64,000 nt of DNA, taken from the NCBI GenBank assembly GCA_038136035.1, contig JAYPYV010000001.1, positions 62,001 through 126,000 of the forward strand, in the 5' to 3' direction. Numbering within the stretch: position 1 is the stretch's first letter; each line of letters opens with the position of its first letter. The notes beneath the pieces are model-generated. The model searched no databases. It was not told the origin of the DNA and worked only from the letters and a program-made list of their open reading frames with translations. A program made the translations under genes and the position numbers. Positions 35,449 through 44,287 of this stretch are shown here, one piece after another. Source of the DNA: UBA9926 sp023261215 (lineage in GTDB: Bacteria > Pseudomonadota > Gammaproteobacteria > Pseudomonadales > Azotimanducaceae).

Positions 35449-36822
35449 CTAGAAAAAACTGACCGGGGCTTGGAACAAAGCCTCAACGTCTTTGATCCGG
35501 GTTTTATCGACCAAAAACAAAACGAAATGGTCGTCAGGCTCAACCACGATATTGTCATGCGCAATCATCACTTCGTCTTTGCGGATTAATGCACCGACAT
35601 TGGTGCCGGAGGGGAGATTCAACTCGCCTAAGCTCTTGCCAATCACCTTAGAGGATTGATGATCTCCATGCGCGATCGCTTCAATCGCTTCGGCTGCACC
35701 ACGTCGCAACGAATGGACTCTGACAACATCTCCACGCCGAATATGAGTCAGAATGGCTCCGAGCGTGGCGAGCTGGGGGGAGATTGCGATGTCGATATCT
35801 TGACCCTCGATCAGATCCACATAAGCCGGATTGTTAATCAAGGTGATGACACGTCTGGCGCCCAAGCTTTTGGCAAGCATAGACGACATGATATTGGCCT
35901 CATCGTCATTGGTGATGGCGCAAAAAACATCGGTGTCCTCGATGCTTTCTTCAATGAGCAGCTCCCTGTTAGAGGCGTTCCCATTTAGAACGATGGAGCG
36001 TTCGAGTGTTTCCGACAAGTTGAAGCAGCGATTACGGTCTTGTTCAATCACCCGGACGCCGTAACGATGCTCCAACTGTCTCGCTAAATTTTCACCAATG
36101 TGACCGCCGCCTGCGATGACCACACGTTTGTTCGGTCTTTCGCTTTTGCGAAGCGCGCTCATAAGGTGCGGAATATCGGCCGCTGCAGCAATGAGAAACA
36201 CCTCGTCCCGAGCTTCTAGTACGGTTTTGCCCTCGGGAATCATCGGTCGATCACGCCTGAAAATGGCCGCAACACGTGCGTCGACCCCATCGGCAATTGA
36301 GCGCAGCGCGCTGACCTCTTGGTTGACCAGCGGGCTGTCAAGCTCGATGCGAAGACCCACCAATTTCACTTGGCCGCCAGCGAAATCCATAACCTGCAGT
36401 GCGCCAGGGTTATCGATCAGCCGCTTAATATCGTGTGTGACGATTTCCTCAGGGTTGACGATATGGTCAACGGGCATGGCGTCGTCTCTGAAGATGCCAC
36501 CGCCTGCGAGGTACTCGCGGCTTCGGACCCTGGCGATTTTCGTCGGCGTATGGAACACGCTGTAAGCAACCTGGCACGCGACCATGTTGACTTCATCGGA
36601 ATTTGTGACCGCGATTAACATGTCCGCGTCTTCAGCCCCTGCTTGCCTCAAAACTGAGGGGTGGGAGGCTCTACCGCAAATGGTTCGTATATCGTAGCGA
36701 TCCTGTAACTCTCTCAGTCGCTCGGCATCGGTATCCACTAACGTGATGTCGCTTGCCTCTTTGACCAGATTTTGAGCCAAACTGCCGCCAACTTGCCCAG
36801 CACCAAGAATAATAATCTTCAT
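35449..36822 (-). CDS. trkA: Trk potassium transporter NAD-binding subunit TrkA
   Basis: Cytoplasmic regulatory ring that gates TrkH in response to nucleotides. The 457 residues contain two Rossmann/RCK-N units, starting MKIIILGAGQVGGSLAQNL and KRVVIAGGGHIGENLARQLE (about residue 232), each followed by a TrkA-C domain. The tail DHFVLFLVDK is conserved. It sits 6 bases after rsmB and 3 before trkH. Confidence 0.98.
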   Translation of the reverse strand: MKIIILGAGQVGGSLAQNLVKEASDITLVDTDAERLRELQDRYDIRTICGRASHPSVLRQAGAEDADMLIAVTNSDEVNMVACQVAYSVFHTPTKIARVRSREYLAGGGIFRDDAMPVDHIVNPEEIVTHDIKRLIDNPGALQVMDFAGGQVKLVGLRIELDSPLVNQEVSALRSIADGVDARVAAIFRRDRPMIPEGKTVLEARDEVFLIAAAADIPHLMSALRKSERPNKRVVIAGGGHIGENLARQLEHRYGVRVIEQDRNRCFNLSETLERSIVLNGNASNRELLIEESIEDTDVFCAITNDDEANIMSSMLAKSLGARRVITLINNPAYVDLIEGQDIDIAISPQLATLGAILTHIRRGDVVRVHSLRRGAAEAIEAIAHGDHQSSKVIGKSLGELNLPSGTNVGALIRKDEVMIAHDNIVVEPDDHFVLFLVDKTRIKDVEALFQAPVSFF

Positions 36823-36828
36823 TCAGGC

Positions 36829-38088
36829 TCAGACCTTCTTTGCGATAAGCGAATAGAAGAAACCATCTTGTCGGTCGATTTCAGGGAAATACTGTAAACC
36901 GTGCGAGGACAAGTAGGCGCCAGGCAGTGTGATGGGCGTCAAAGTCGCGTTGGGGGTTTTCTGAAGAAACTGATCGATCACCACATCGTTCTCCGCGCGA
37001 AGAATCGAGCACGTCGCGTACAGCAGCCGGCCCCCTGGCTTTAGGAGTGTCCAACAGGCCTCGAGTAGCCGACTTTGGGTCGCGGCCAGCTTAGCAATAT
37101 CCGAGGGCTGACGCAGCAATTTAATGTCTGGATGACGACGGATGACCCCCGTCCCGGAGCAGGGCGCATCGAGCAAGATTGCGTCGAATGTTTGGCTAGA
37201 TTTCGCAAATGCAATCAAGTCATCGCAGTGCAAGGTTGCTTTGAGCGACAAGCGCTTGAAGTTGTCTTCAATGCGTTCACAGCGTGCGGGATCAATATCG
37301 AGCGCCACAAGGTCAATACTCGGCATGAGCTCAAGCAAATGGCAGGCCTTGCCGCCAGGCGCTGCGCAGGCATCCAAGATCCGTTCGTGTTCGCTTGGTG
37401 CCAGTAGGATCGATGCGAGTTGCGCGGCTTCATCTTGAACGCTGACCCAGCCAGACTCAAAGTTAGGCAATTCCTTTACTGGCAACGGTCGGTCTAAACG
37501 GATCGCTGAATCGCACTGATCGCTCAAAGAAAATTCGAGTTCTTCGCTTGCCAGTAACGCTGTGTACGCATCTCTCGTCGTTCGCTGGAGGTTGACCCTC
37601 AGGGTCATGGGGGCTTGGCTGAGGTTTGCAGCAAGGATTGAATCACATTGGTGAGGCCAGTCGCGCTTGATTGCTTGGATGAGCCACTCTGGGTGATTCC
37701 ACAGGCTTTCCTCTGAACCTGCACCGTCTGAATGAAAGGTATCTCGCTTGCGAATGAATCCGCGGAGCGTTGCATTAACAAGCCCTGTAGCCCACCCCTT
37801 TTTGAGCACTTTGGCGGTCTCAACCGCGGCATTAACACTGGCGTGGGCCGGCTGATGAAGGTGATCGATGGCCGCCATCCCCACTAGAAGTAGGCAATAC
37901 AAGTCCTCGTGCTTTTTCGGTAAAGGCTTGTTCAATAATTCGTTGATAGCTGAACGGTACTCATAATAGTGATTCAGAACCCGCCGAAGGACTTGTTTAC
38001 CCAGTGCATCCAGACCGTCGCCCGAGTAAGGACGGCCCTTTGAGACGGTGTCGAGGGTTGCAGAGACTTCTTGCTTGAAATGTCGCAT
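36829..38088 (-). CDS. rsmB: 16S rRNA (cytosine967-C5)-methyltransferase
   Basis: Methylates C967 of 16S rRNA. The 419 residues contain an N-terminal NusB-like RNA-binding domain (about 1-130) and a Rossmann-type methyltransferase domain. DACAAPGGKACHLLEL is motif I, LLDAPCSGTGVIRRHPDIK contains motif IV with its Cys, and YATCSILRAEND holds the catalytic Cys of motif VI. It lies 11 bases after fmt and 6 before trkA. Confidence 0.97.
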   Translation of the reverse strand: MRHFKQEVSATLDTVSKGRPYSGDGLDALGKQVLRRVLNHYYEYRSAINELLNKPLPKKHEDLYCLLLVGMAAIDHLHQPAHASVNAAVETAKVLKKGWATGLVNATLRGFIRKRDTFHSDGAGSEESLWNHPEWLIQAIKRDWPHQCDSILAANLSQAPMTLRVNLQRTTRDAYTALLASEELEFSLSDQCDSAIRLDRPLPVKELPNFESGWVSVQDEAAQLASILLAPSEHERILDACAAPGGKACHLLELMPSIDLVALDIDPARCERIEDNFKRLSLKATLHCDDLIAFAKSSQTFDAILLDAPCSGTGVIRRHPDIKLLRQPSDIAKLAATQSRLLEACWTLLKPGGRLLYATCSILRAENDVVIDQFLQKTPNATLTPITLPGAYLSSHGLQYFPEIDRQDGFFYSLIAKKV

Positions 38089-38099
38089 CGCGTCTGTGA

Positions 38100-39053
38100 T
38101 TAATCTTGCGATAAGGCGTCAAACATCGCGCCCGGGCGCAAACCCCAGGACTCGAGATTTTTGAGTTCACCGTCTTTCATCACGCTGCCTTTCGCGTTGG
38201 GAATTTGTAGGGAGCGCACAGTTAAGATCTGATCTCCACATTGAACGTCGAGCCCCGCTTTAGAGATCTCTATAATGGTCCCAGGAGGCGCTGGGCGCGA
38301 GCCGGTACTCTTTTTTGTTACCGACGCCGCCAGAATCTTGAACGTGGCGCCCGCCAGTTGGGTCATGGCCAAAGGATCTGGCTGAAAGGCGCGAACCGTG
38401 CGTTCGATCTCGCGTGCAGATTTCTTCCAGTCGATCAGCGACTCGGATTTATGCAGCTTATGCGCGTAAGTGACGCCTTCTGTGTCCTGTATTTGGGCCG
38501 CTAAGGTCGGCGCGTCTAGCTGATCGAGTACTGCGATCAGTGCAGGCGGTCCAATTTGAGCTAATTTGTGCGTGAGTGATTCAGCCGTGTCCAGGTCGTC
38601 AATGGGAATTTCTTGACGCAGGAGCACAGGCCCCGTGTCCAAGCCCTCATCCATCTGCATGATGCAAACCCCTGTCGAGGGGTCCCCAAACTGAATCGCT
38701 CGCTGAATGGGGGCCGCGCCTCGCCATCTCGGTAAGAGAGAAGCGTGCACATTGAGTGCGCCGTGTTTCGTCGCGGTTAGCGCTCGCCGGCGCAAAATCT
38801 GACCGTAGGCGACAACGACAAGAACGTCCGCCGCCAGGGGCTCTAACATGGCGCCTTTGATCGATTCGGGCTGTATGACGGGCAGCGCGTGGGCAAGTGC
38901 GACTTGCTTGACGGGCGAGGCGATGGGCATTTTGCCCCGTTTCCCCGGTCGATCCGGCTGGGTCACGACAGTCACCACCTCGTGTCGAGAAGCGATCAGC
39001 GCTTCTAGGTGATGAGCGGCGAACGAGGGCGTCCCTGCAAAGATGATTCGCAT
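38100..39053 (-). CDS. fmt: Methionyl-tRNA formyltransferase
   Basis: Formylates Met-tRNA(fMet) with 10-formyl-THF for initiation. The 317 residues match E. coli (315). MRIIFAGTPSFAAHHLEALI starts the catalytic Rossmann domain, NVHASLLPRWRGAAPIQRAI holds the catalytic Asn/His segment, and MQMDEGLDTGPVL is conserved. The C-terminal OB-like domain (about 208-310) binds tRNA. Its start overlaps the def stop by one base, the usual def-fmt pair. Confidence 0.98.
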   Translation of the reverse strand: MRIIFAGTPSFAAHHLEALIASRHEVVTVVTQPDRPGKRGKMPIASPVKQVALAHALPVIQPESIKGAMLEPLAADVLVVVAYGQILRRRALTATKHGALNVHASLLPRWRGAAPIQRAIQFGDPSTGVCIMQMDEGLDTGPVLLRQEIPIDDLDTAESLTHKLAQIGPPALIAVLDQLDAPTLAAQIQDTEGVTYAHKLHKSESLIDWKKSAREIERTVRAFQPDPLAMTQLAGATFKILAASVTKKSTGSRPAPPGTIIEISKAGLDVQCGDQILTVRSLQIPNAKGSVMKDGELKNLESWGLRPGAMFDALSQD

Positions 39054-39562
39054 CAGGGCGAGTCTCTCAGTTTTTGTTGCTTAATGAGCTTCTTGCGAAT
39101 CATTTGACGTTTGGTCGAGGAGAGATAGTCAACGAATAATCGACCATCAAGGTGATCGATTTCGTGTTGAATGCACACCGCCAGTAAGCCCTCAGCATTC
39201 AACTCAAAGGGATCCCCGTTTTGGTCAAGCGCCTTGACCGTAATCGAGTCTGGCCGTGTCACAGCTTCATAAAACCCCGGGACCGAGAGGCAACCTTCCT
39301 GCGTCTCAACTTCACCTTCGGACGTTTGAATTTCAGGATTGATGAACACGAGCGGTTCACTCTGATCGTCGCTGATATCGCAAACGAGGATTCTTTTTTG
39401 GATATTGACTTGCGTCGCCGCGAGACCAATTCCAGGTGCGGCGTACATGGTTTGAAGCATGGCCTGACAAAGCGAAGTAATTTCGGCGGTCACTTCTGAA
39501 ACGGCGTTTGCCCTAAGCCGAAGTCTGGGGTCTGGAAACTCAAGAATGGTTAAGGTGGACAT
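39053..39562 (-). CDS. def: Peptide deformylase
   Basis: Metalloenzyme that removes the N-formyl group from new proteins. From ATG 39562, with TTGAGG as ribosome site, it has 169 residues; the in-frame TTG just upstream is that site rather than a start. All three motifs are present: GIGLAATQV, EGCLSVPG (metal Cys) and IQHEIDHLDG (two metal His and the catalytic Glu). It heads the leftward def-fmt-rsmB-trkA-trkH unit and is divergent from the LysM gene. Confidence 0.98.
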   Translation of the reverse strand: MSTLTILEFPDPRLRLRANAVSEVTAEITSLCQAMLQTMYAAPGIGLAATQVNIQKRILVCDISDDQSEPLVFINPEIQTSEGEVETQEGCLSVPGFYEAVTRPDSITVKALDQNGDPFELNAEGLLAVCIQHEIDHLDGRLFVDYLSSTKRQMIRKKLIKQQKLRDSP

Positions 39563-39687
39563 GCTTTGCCTCAAGCGGTAGAACTAGCGATGGAAGAGCG
39601 CCAAAAAATGGTTTGCCTAGGTGGCTCGGCCTGTTTCAGTTAAAAGCGGTGCGCTATTGTATCGCGAATGCCTTAAGGAATGCCTTC

Positions 39688-40725
39688 ATGCGTAGATTTT
39701 GGTTAGTCGGAGCCTTGCTCTTTCTGGCAACTCAGGCTTTTGGCAGCGAGTCAATTAAGCTGAAACCGGGTGCGCCTGAAATCTACACCGTGCAACAGGG
39801 CGATACCCTTTGGGATATCTCGGGTCTTTATCTGGACGCCCCCTGGTTGTGGCCGAAGCTATGGGCCGTGAACCCTGAGATTGAGAACCCACATCTGATT
39901 TACCCGGGAGATCAGATCAGTTTAAGCATGGTGGATGGGCGCCCGAGGCTTAGGATTGATCGCGCCTCTAGTCCAACCCGAGCGGCTGCGGTCAAATTGT
40001 CACCCGAGGTTCGTCGATCGCCTTTGTCAGGCGCGATTCCGCTTATTCAGACCGAAGATATCGCTGCTTGGGTGAAACGAGCGAGGATTGTGGATCCTTC
40101 GACCTTCGACCAGGCCCCTTATATTGTCGCGGGTGAGGAGGATCGAATGCTGCTCGCCACTGGGTCTCGTGTGTTTGTCAGTGGGCTAGCGAGTGATCGC
40201 CATCGAGTCCAGGGCATTTATCGGTTGGGACAAACGTATCGTGATCCAACTTCGGGCGGGATTATTGGGGTCGAAGCCGTCGAGGTGGGCGTCGCGCACG
40301 TTGAGGGATCTGCACCGCCTTATGACCTTGCAACCATCGTGACCATGCACCAAGAGGTCCGTCCAGGCGATCACCTTCTGCCATCAGAGGCGATGGCTTT
40401 GGCTCCATCGATTTCGCCCAGTTCACCTGAAGCACCCGTGAATGGTGAGCTCATCGCTTTGGGGAGTGATCAAACGAGGGTGGGACGGTTCGCTGCAGCA
40501 GTGATTAACCGAGGGAGCACCCACGGATTAGCCCAGGGGCATGTGCTCGCCGTATCGGGACCAGGGCGCAAGATTCGCGATCCCAAGATTGGCGAAAGAA
40601 TCAACTTGCCTGGCAACGCAAAAGGGCATGTGATGGTATACCGAAGCTACCCCATGATGGCCTATGTGTTGGTTTTGGAGGCCTCAGATCCGCTGCTGAT
40701 TGGCGATCGCATTCAAAACCCCTGA
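39688..40725 (+). CDS. Exported LysM-domain peptidoglycan-binding protein
   Basis: From ATG 39688, with TAAGGA upstream, the 345 residues start with a signal peptide, MRRFWLVGALLFLATQAFGS. Directly after it comes a LysM domain beginning YTVQQGDTLWDISGLYL and ending IYPGDQISL. The remaining ~260 residues have no recognised enzymatic motif. The gene occupies the place, between def and dprA, of the conserved LysM gene of Pseudomonas and relatives. It probably anchors to or senses the cell wall. The role is not established. Confidence 0.9.
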   Translation: MRRFWLVGALLFLATQAFGSESIKLKPGAPEIYTVQQGDTLWDISGLYLDAPWLWPKLWAVNPEIENPHLIYPGDQISLSMVDGRPRLRIDRASSPTRAAAVKLSPEVRRSPLSGAIPLIQTEDIAAWVKRARIVDPSTFDQAPYIVAGEEDRMLLATGSRVFVSGLASDRHRVQGIYRLGQTYRDPTSGGIIGVEAVEVGVAHVEGSAPPYDLATIVTMHQEVRPGDHLLPSEAMALAPSISPSSPEAPVNGELIALGSDQTRVGRFAAAVINRGSTHGLAQGHVLAVSGPGRKIRDPKIGERINLPGNAKGHVMVYRSYPMMAYVLVLEASDPLLIGDRIQNP

Positions 40726-40943
40726 CCCCCTAGTCGGGTTCTCACAGAGTCAGGCGCGTATCGCTTGCAGTGATCTTATGAGCGCCAGCCTATAGTCAAT
40801 CGACTTAATGACGCTAAGGCGGGTTCTGTGCGGTTCTCCTCTTTTAACGCAATCGAAAATTTGACGGGCGCCATGCTCACGAGGGCGCAGCCTTCCGTGC
40901 CGAAGACTTGTGTCGGGGTGCCCATCAGGAATACTGGCCGCCG

Positions 40944-41900
40944 ATGAGTGGGTTTCCTTTTTCCGATCCGTTGGATCTGGCCGGGCTCCAGCAGGTTGAG
41001 CGGCAATCCCCTCTCTACCCCGCGGGTCTTGAGACCCTAACCACGCCGCCTCTGAGGTTGTCTGGGCTGGGTGATCTTCGTGTGCTGAGTCGCCCATCGA
41101 TCGCGGTCGTTGGGAGTCGAAACGCGTCGCATTATGGTCTCTCAGTGGCAGAGAAATTAGCATTTGATCTCGCCGCGGCGGGTTATGTTGTGGTGAGCGG
41201 ATTTGCGAGAGGGATCGATAGTGCGGCCCATAAAGGGGCCCTACGGGCGGGTGGTCATACCGTCGCCGTCTTGGGCTGTGGACTGGCGGTCAACTACCCC
41301 AAATCGAACCGAGGCCTGCGTGATGCCATTGCGGCAAACGGCGCCCTGATCAGCGAATTCGAGCCTTACGAGCCGCCTTATCCAGCCAATTTTCCGCGGC
41401 GAAATCGGATCATCGCGGGCTTAAGTGTTGGTCTTGTGGTGGTCGAAGCCAAGGCGCGCAGCGGCTCACTCATTTCAGCCCGACAGGCGCTCGATGCGGG
41501 ACGCGAGGTATTTGCCGTGCCGGGGCCTGTCTCGGCCGGTGCTTTCGAGGGGTGTCATGCGCTCATAAAAGAAGGCGCCGTGCTGGTTGAGAATGCCAGG
41601 GACGTGATTTCCAGCCTGCCGGAATGGGTAACCGAGGGTGTGTCCGCTGTGAAAGACGCGCCTACATTCACATCGGCAACTGACCCAGACCCATTAGACC
41701 AACCTGAACGCAGCGTGTCGAAGGATGAGCAACGGGTGCTCGAATGGCTGGGAGAAGAGGCTCTGTCCCTTGAAGCCCTTGCCCACGGTCTTTCGATCTC
41801 GCCAAGCGCTTTAATCCCTATTCTTGCGCAACTAGAGCTCAAAGCACGTGTGGTCCGCCAGGGCGCGAGCTATGTTGCCAAACGCAATGATGGTCTTTGA
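40944..41900 (+). CDS. dprA: DNA-processing protein DprA (short N-terminus)
   Basis: Loads RecA on incoming single-stranded DNA in natural transformation. The Rossmann-like core is intact: SIAVVGSRNASHYG, VVSGFARGIDSAAHKGAL, LGCGLAVNYP, FPRRNRIIAGLS and the EAKARSGSLISARQALD block. A winged-helix C-terminal domain follows after about residue 255. Only about 25 residues precede the YPAGLETL start of the core, so the usual N-terminal helical domain is absent, and no missing piece was found in the other frames upstream. The ATG at 40944 lacks a good ribosome site; TTG 40908 would add 12 residues. Confidence 0.9.
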   Translation: MSGFPFSDPLDLAGLQQVERQSPLYPAGLETLTTPPLRLSGLGDLRVLSRPSIAVVGSRNASHYGLSVAEKLAFDLAAAGYVVVSGFARGIDSAAHKGALRAGGHTVAVLGCGLAVNYPKSNRGLRDAIAANGALISEFEPYEPPYPANFPRRNRIIAGLSVGLVVVEAKARSGSLISARQALDAGREVFAVPGPVSAGAFEGCHALIKEGAVLVENARDVISSLPEWVTEGVSAVKDAPTFTSATDPDPLDQPERSVSKDEQRVLEWLGEEALSLEALAHGLSISPSALIPILAQLELKARVVRQGASYVAKRNDGL

Positions 41901-42164
41901 AGCTTCGCCTTCTTCCTGCGGCGGCCTGAAATCTTTTTGATCGAGTTGGTGTCTTGGGCACAGAGTCGCGTCTCAGCGAGCTGTCGAGACCAGCACACGG
42001 ATCCCTAAAACCGAAGTTGCCAAATGGTAAAGGCAGCGCGGGCTGCCCGGCCGCGCCACGTTCGGTAAGTCCTCAGATATCACAGCCACCCATGATGCAA
42101 TCGCGTGTGGGCCAATCCGTCGCAAAGCCCATCGTTCCAGTGATGGTTGGTTCAAGTGTTCCCG

Positions 42165-42170
42165 TATAAT
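42165..42170 (+). promoter_or_regulatory. Putative -10 element upstream of purE
   Basis: TATAAT lies 28 bases before the purE ATG. No matching -35 is at 16-18 bases, so this is a weak or activator-dependent promoter at best. The rest of the ~300-base dprA-purE gap shows a GC-rich inverted repeat (GGCAG/CTGCC, 42031-42046) without a T-run. Confidence 0.4.
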
Positions 42171-42197
42171 GCCGGTTTGTCCAGGTGGAACAATCAA

Positions 42198-42707
42198 ATG
42201 ACACAGATGTTTGTAGCGATTCTCATGGGCTCAGAATCTGACATGCCAGTGATGGACAGTGCCAGGAATGTGCTGAGTCAATTTAACATCAAGACGGAAG
42301 TGCGGGTGACCTCAGCGCACCGAACACCAGAAGCGACGAAAGCTTATGTTAACGATGCTGAAGCGAGAGGTTGCGGGGTGTTTATCGCCGGCGCGGGCAT
42401 GGCGGCGCATTTGGCTGGCGCGGTGGCGGCGCAAACGACCCGACCAGTCATTGGTGTCCCAATTGATGCAGGGCCCTTGCAAGGCATGGACGCGTTACTG
42501 TCCACGGCCCAGATGCCGGGCGGGATTCCTGTGGCGACTGTCGCCATCGGCAAGGCGGGTGCTAAAAACGCGGGGTACCTTGCCGCGCAAATGCTTTCCT
42601 TATCCGACCCAGTGTTGGCGGAGGCGCTCAAACAAGAACGAAGCGATAACGCTCGAGCCATCGAAAGCCGAGCGCTCGAAATCGCAGCTGAGCTAGACCA
42701 AGGCTAA
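42198..42707 (+). CDS. purE: N5-carboxyaminoimidazole ribonucleotide mutase (PurE)
   Basis: Converts N5-CAIR to CAIR in purine synthesis. From ATG 42198, with GGTGGA upstream, it has 169 residues, the size of class I PurE. Visible motifs are LMGSESDMPVM, SAHRTPE and GAGMAAHLAG, which line the active site. It lies 4 bases before tsaC. The usual partner purK is not next to it. Confidence 0.96.
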   Translation: MTQMFVAILMGSESDMPVMDSARNVLSQFNIKTEVRVTSAHRTPEATKAYVNDAEARGCGVFIAGAGMAAHLAGAVAAQTTRPVIGVPIDAGPLQGMDALLSTAQMPGGIPVATVAIGKAGAKNAGYLAAQMLSLSDPVLAEALKQERSDNARAIESRALEIAAELDQG

Positions 42708-42711
42708 CAGC

Positions 42712-43263
42712 ATGTGGGATGAAGGGCTTGCGGCTTCAGTCGCTCGAGGTGCCGTGCTTGCTTATCCCACTGAAGGTGTCTGGGGGTTAGGTTGCGACCC
42801 GCATAATGAAGCGGCCGTCCAGCGTATTTTGAGGATTAAAGGTCGCTCGGTTGATGAGGGCCTTATTTTGCTTGCTAGCCAAATTGAACAACTGAACCCG
42901 TATTTGGTTGGATTACCTGAGCACGCAAGAACAGAGCTGGAACGCATTTGGCCGTCACCGGTGACGTTTTTGGTCCCCGATAATGGGTTTTGTCCCACTT
43001 GGATCCGAGGCAGCCATGCCTCAGTTGCACTCAGAGTCACTACCCATCCTGTTGTCGCCATGATGACACAAGCGATGGCTGGCCCTGTGGTGTCAACGTC
43101 CGCGAATCGCAGTGGGCAACCCGCACTTGCAACATCGACGGCCATAGAGAAAGAGCTCGGCCCAGAAATCGATGGCATTTTGGAGGGTGAACTCGGAGGT
43201 ACCGGCGGCGCGTCTGAAATTCGGGATCTCATCTCGGGCCGCGTGATCAGGCAGGCATCTTAA
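42712..43263 (+). CDS. tsaC: Threonylcarbamoyl-AMP synthase (TsaC/YrdC family)
   Basis: Makes threonylcarbamoyl-AMP from threonine, bicarbonate and ATP, the first step of t6A37 tRNA modification. The 183 residues match the short TsaC form. YPTEGVWGLGCDP, RILRIKGRS and STSANRSGQPA are the nucleotide- and threonine-site motifs. It follows purE by 4 bases and overlaps aroE by one base. Confidence 0.96.
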   Translation: MWDEGLAASVARGAVLAYPTEGVWGLGCDPHNEAAVQRILRIKGRSVDEGLILLASQIEQLNPYLVGLPEHARTELERIWPSPVTFLVPDNGFCPTWIRGSHASVALRVTTHPVVAMMTQAMAGPVVSTSANRSGQPALATSTAIEKELGPEIDGILEGELGGTGGASEIRDLISGRVIRQAS

Positions 43264-44081
43264 TGTATCAGCTTGGCGTTTTGGGACACCCCGTTGAGCA
43301 TAGCCGTTCACCTGAGCTTCATTATCACTTTGCTGGGCAATTCGGACTGTCGATCGACTATCAGAAGCTGGAAGTCCTGCCGGGTACGTTCAGCGAGGTG
43401 GCGAATCGTCTGATCCAGGACGGTTGGCGAGGATGTAACGTCACGGTGCCTTATAAATTTGATGCGCACGATATCTGCACCGCGCGAAGTGAGAACGCGC
43501 AAGCCACCGGCGTCGTGAATACACTCTCTTTTGAACCAGGTGGCGTGATTACTGGGCATAACACGGATGGACCGGGCCTGATTAATGACATGGTTCATCA
43601 CTTGGACTGGCGCCTAAGAGAGGCACGGATCCTGGTGCTGGGCGCAGGCGGCGCTACGCAGGGGATTCTGGGTGCCTTGTTAGAGGCTAAGCCGAGCGCG
43701 GTCCATGTGTGGAATCGCACCCATGAACGAGCGGTCGTCTTGAGCCAGCGTCAGACTGATGTTCGGCTAGAAGCCAGATCCACGAGTGAACTTGAAGCGC
43801 AATACGACATCATCATTCACGCCAGTGCTGCCGGCTTGTCTGGTCAGCGGGTTGACGTTCCGCCTCATGTGATCGGATCACTCACCTGCGCTTACGACCT
43901 GAGTTATAGCCAGGAAAAAACGCCGTTCTTAACGTGGGCGTCATCGCTGGGTGCGGCGGCGACAGCCGATGGATTAGGCATGCTCATTGAGCAAGCCGCG
44001 CTCGCTTTTGAAATCTGGTTCGGTCAGCAGCCCTCAACCTTGGCACTCCGTCGGGCAGAGGGACTTGAGGCTAGAGCTTAA
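43263..44081 (+). CDS. aroE: Shikimate dehydrogenase (NADP+)
   Basis: Reduces 3-dehydroshikimate in aromatic amino-acid synthesis. The 272 residues equal the E. coli length. HPVEHSRSPELH and NVTVPYKFDAH (catalytic Lys) form the substrate site, GHNTDGPG the conserved Asp, and VLGAGGATQGIL the NADP Rossmann loop, followed by NRTHERA, whose Arg favours NADP over NAD. The ATG uses the last base of the tsaC stop (TAATG). Confidence 0.97.
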   Translation: MYQLGVLGHPVEHSRSPELHYHFAGQFGLSIDYQKLEVLPGTFSEVANRLIQDGWRGCNVTVPYKFDAHDICTARSENAQATGVVNTLSFEPGGVITGHNTDGPGLINDMVHHLDWRLREARILVLGAGGATQGILGALLEAKPSAVHVWNRTHERAVVLSQRQTDVRLEARSTSELEAQYDIIIHASAAGLSGQRVDVPPHVIGSLTCAYDLSYSQEKTPFLTWASSLGAAATADGLGMLIEQAALAFEIWFGQQPSTLALRRAEGLEARA

Positions 44082-44287
44082 AAAACGCAGCGCGTTTAAT
44101 GGATCAATGGCATCCAACGGCAGGACCGATTGCGCATCGGATGAGGGCGTCGCTTCTCTTTGCTGCCCGCTTTGTGTTTTGAAGGGCTCGTTTGAACCGA
44201 CGACACGCATTAGGATCTAGACAAACCATAGAAACAGGGTGCTGAGGGATGTGATGTCTCTCCACCGCTGAGAGGAGTGCAGTGGCA

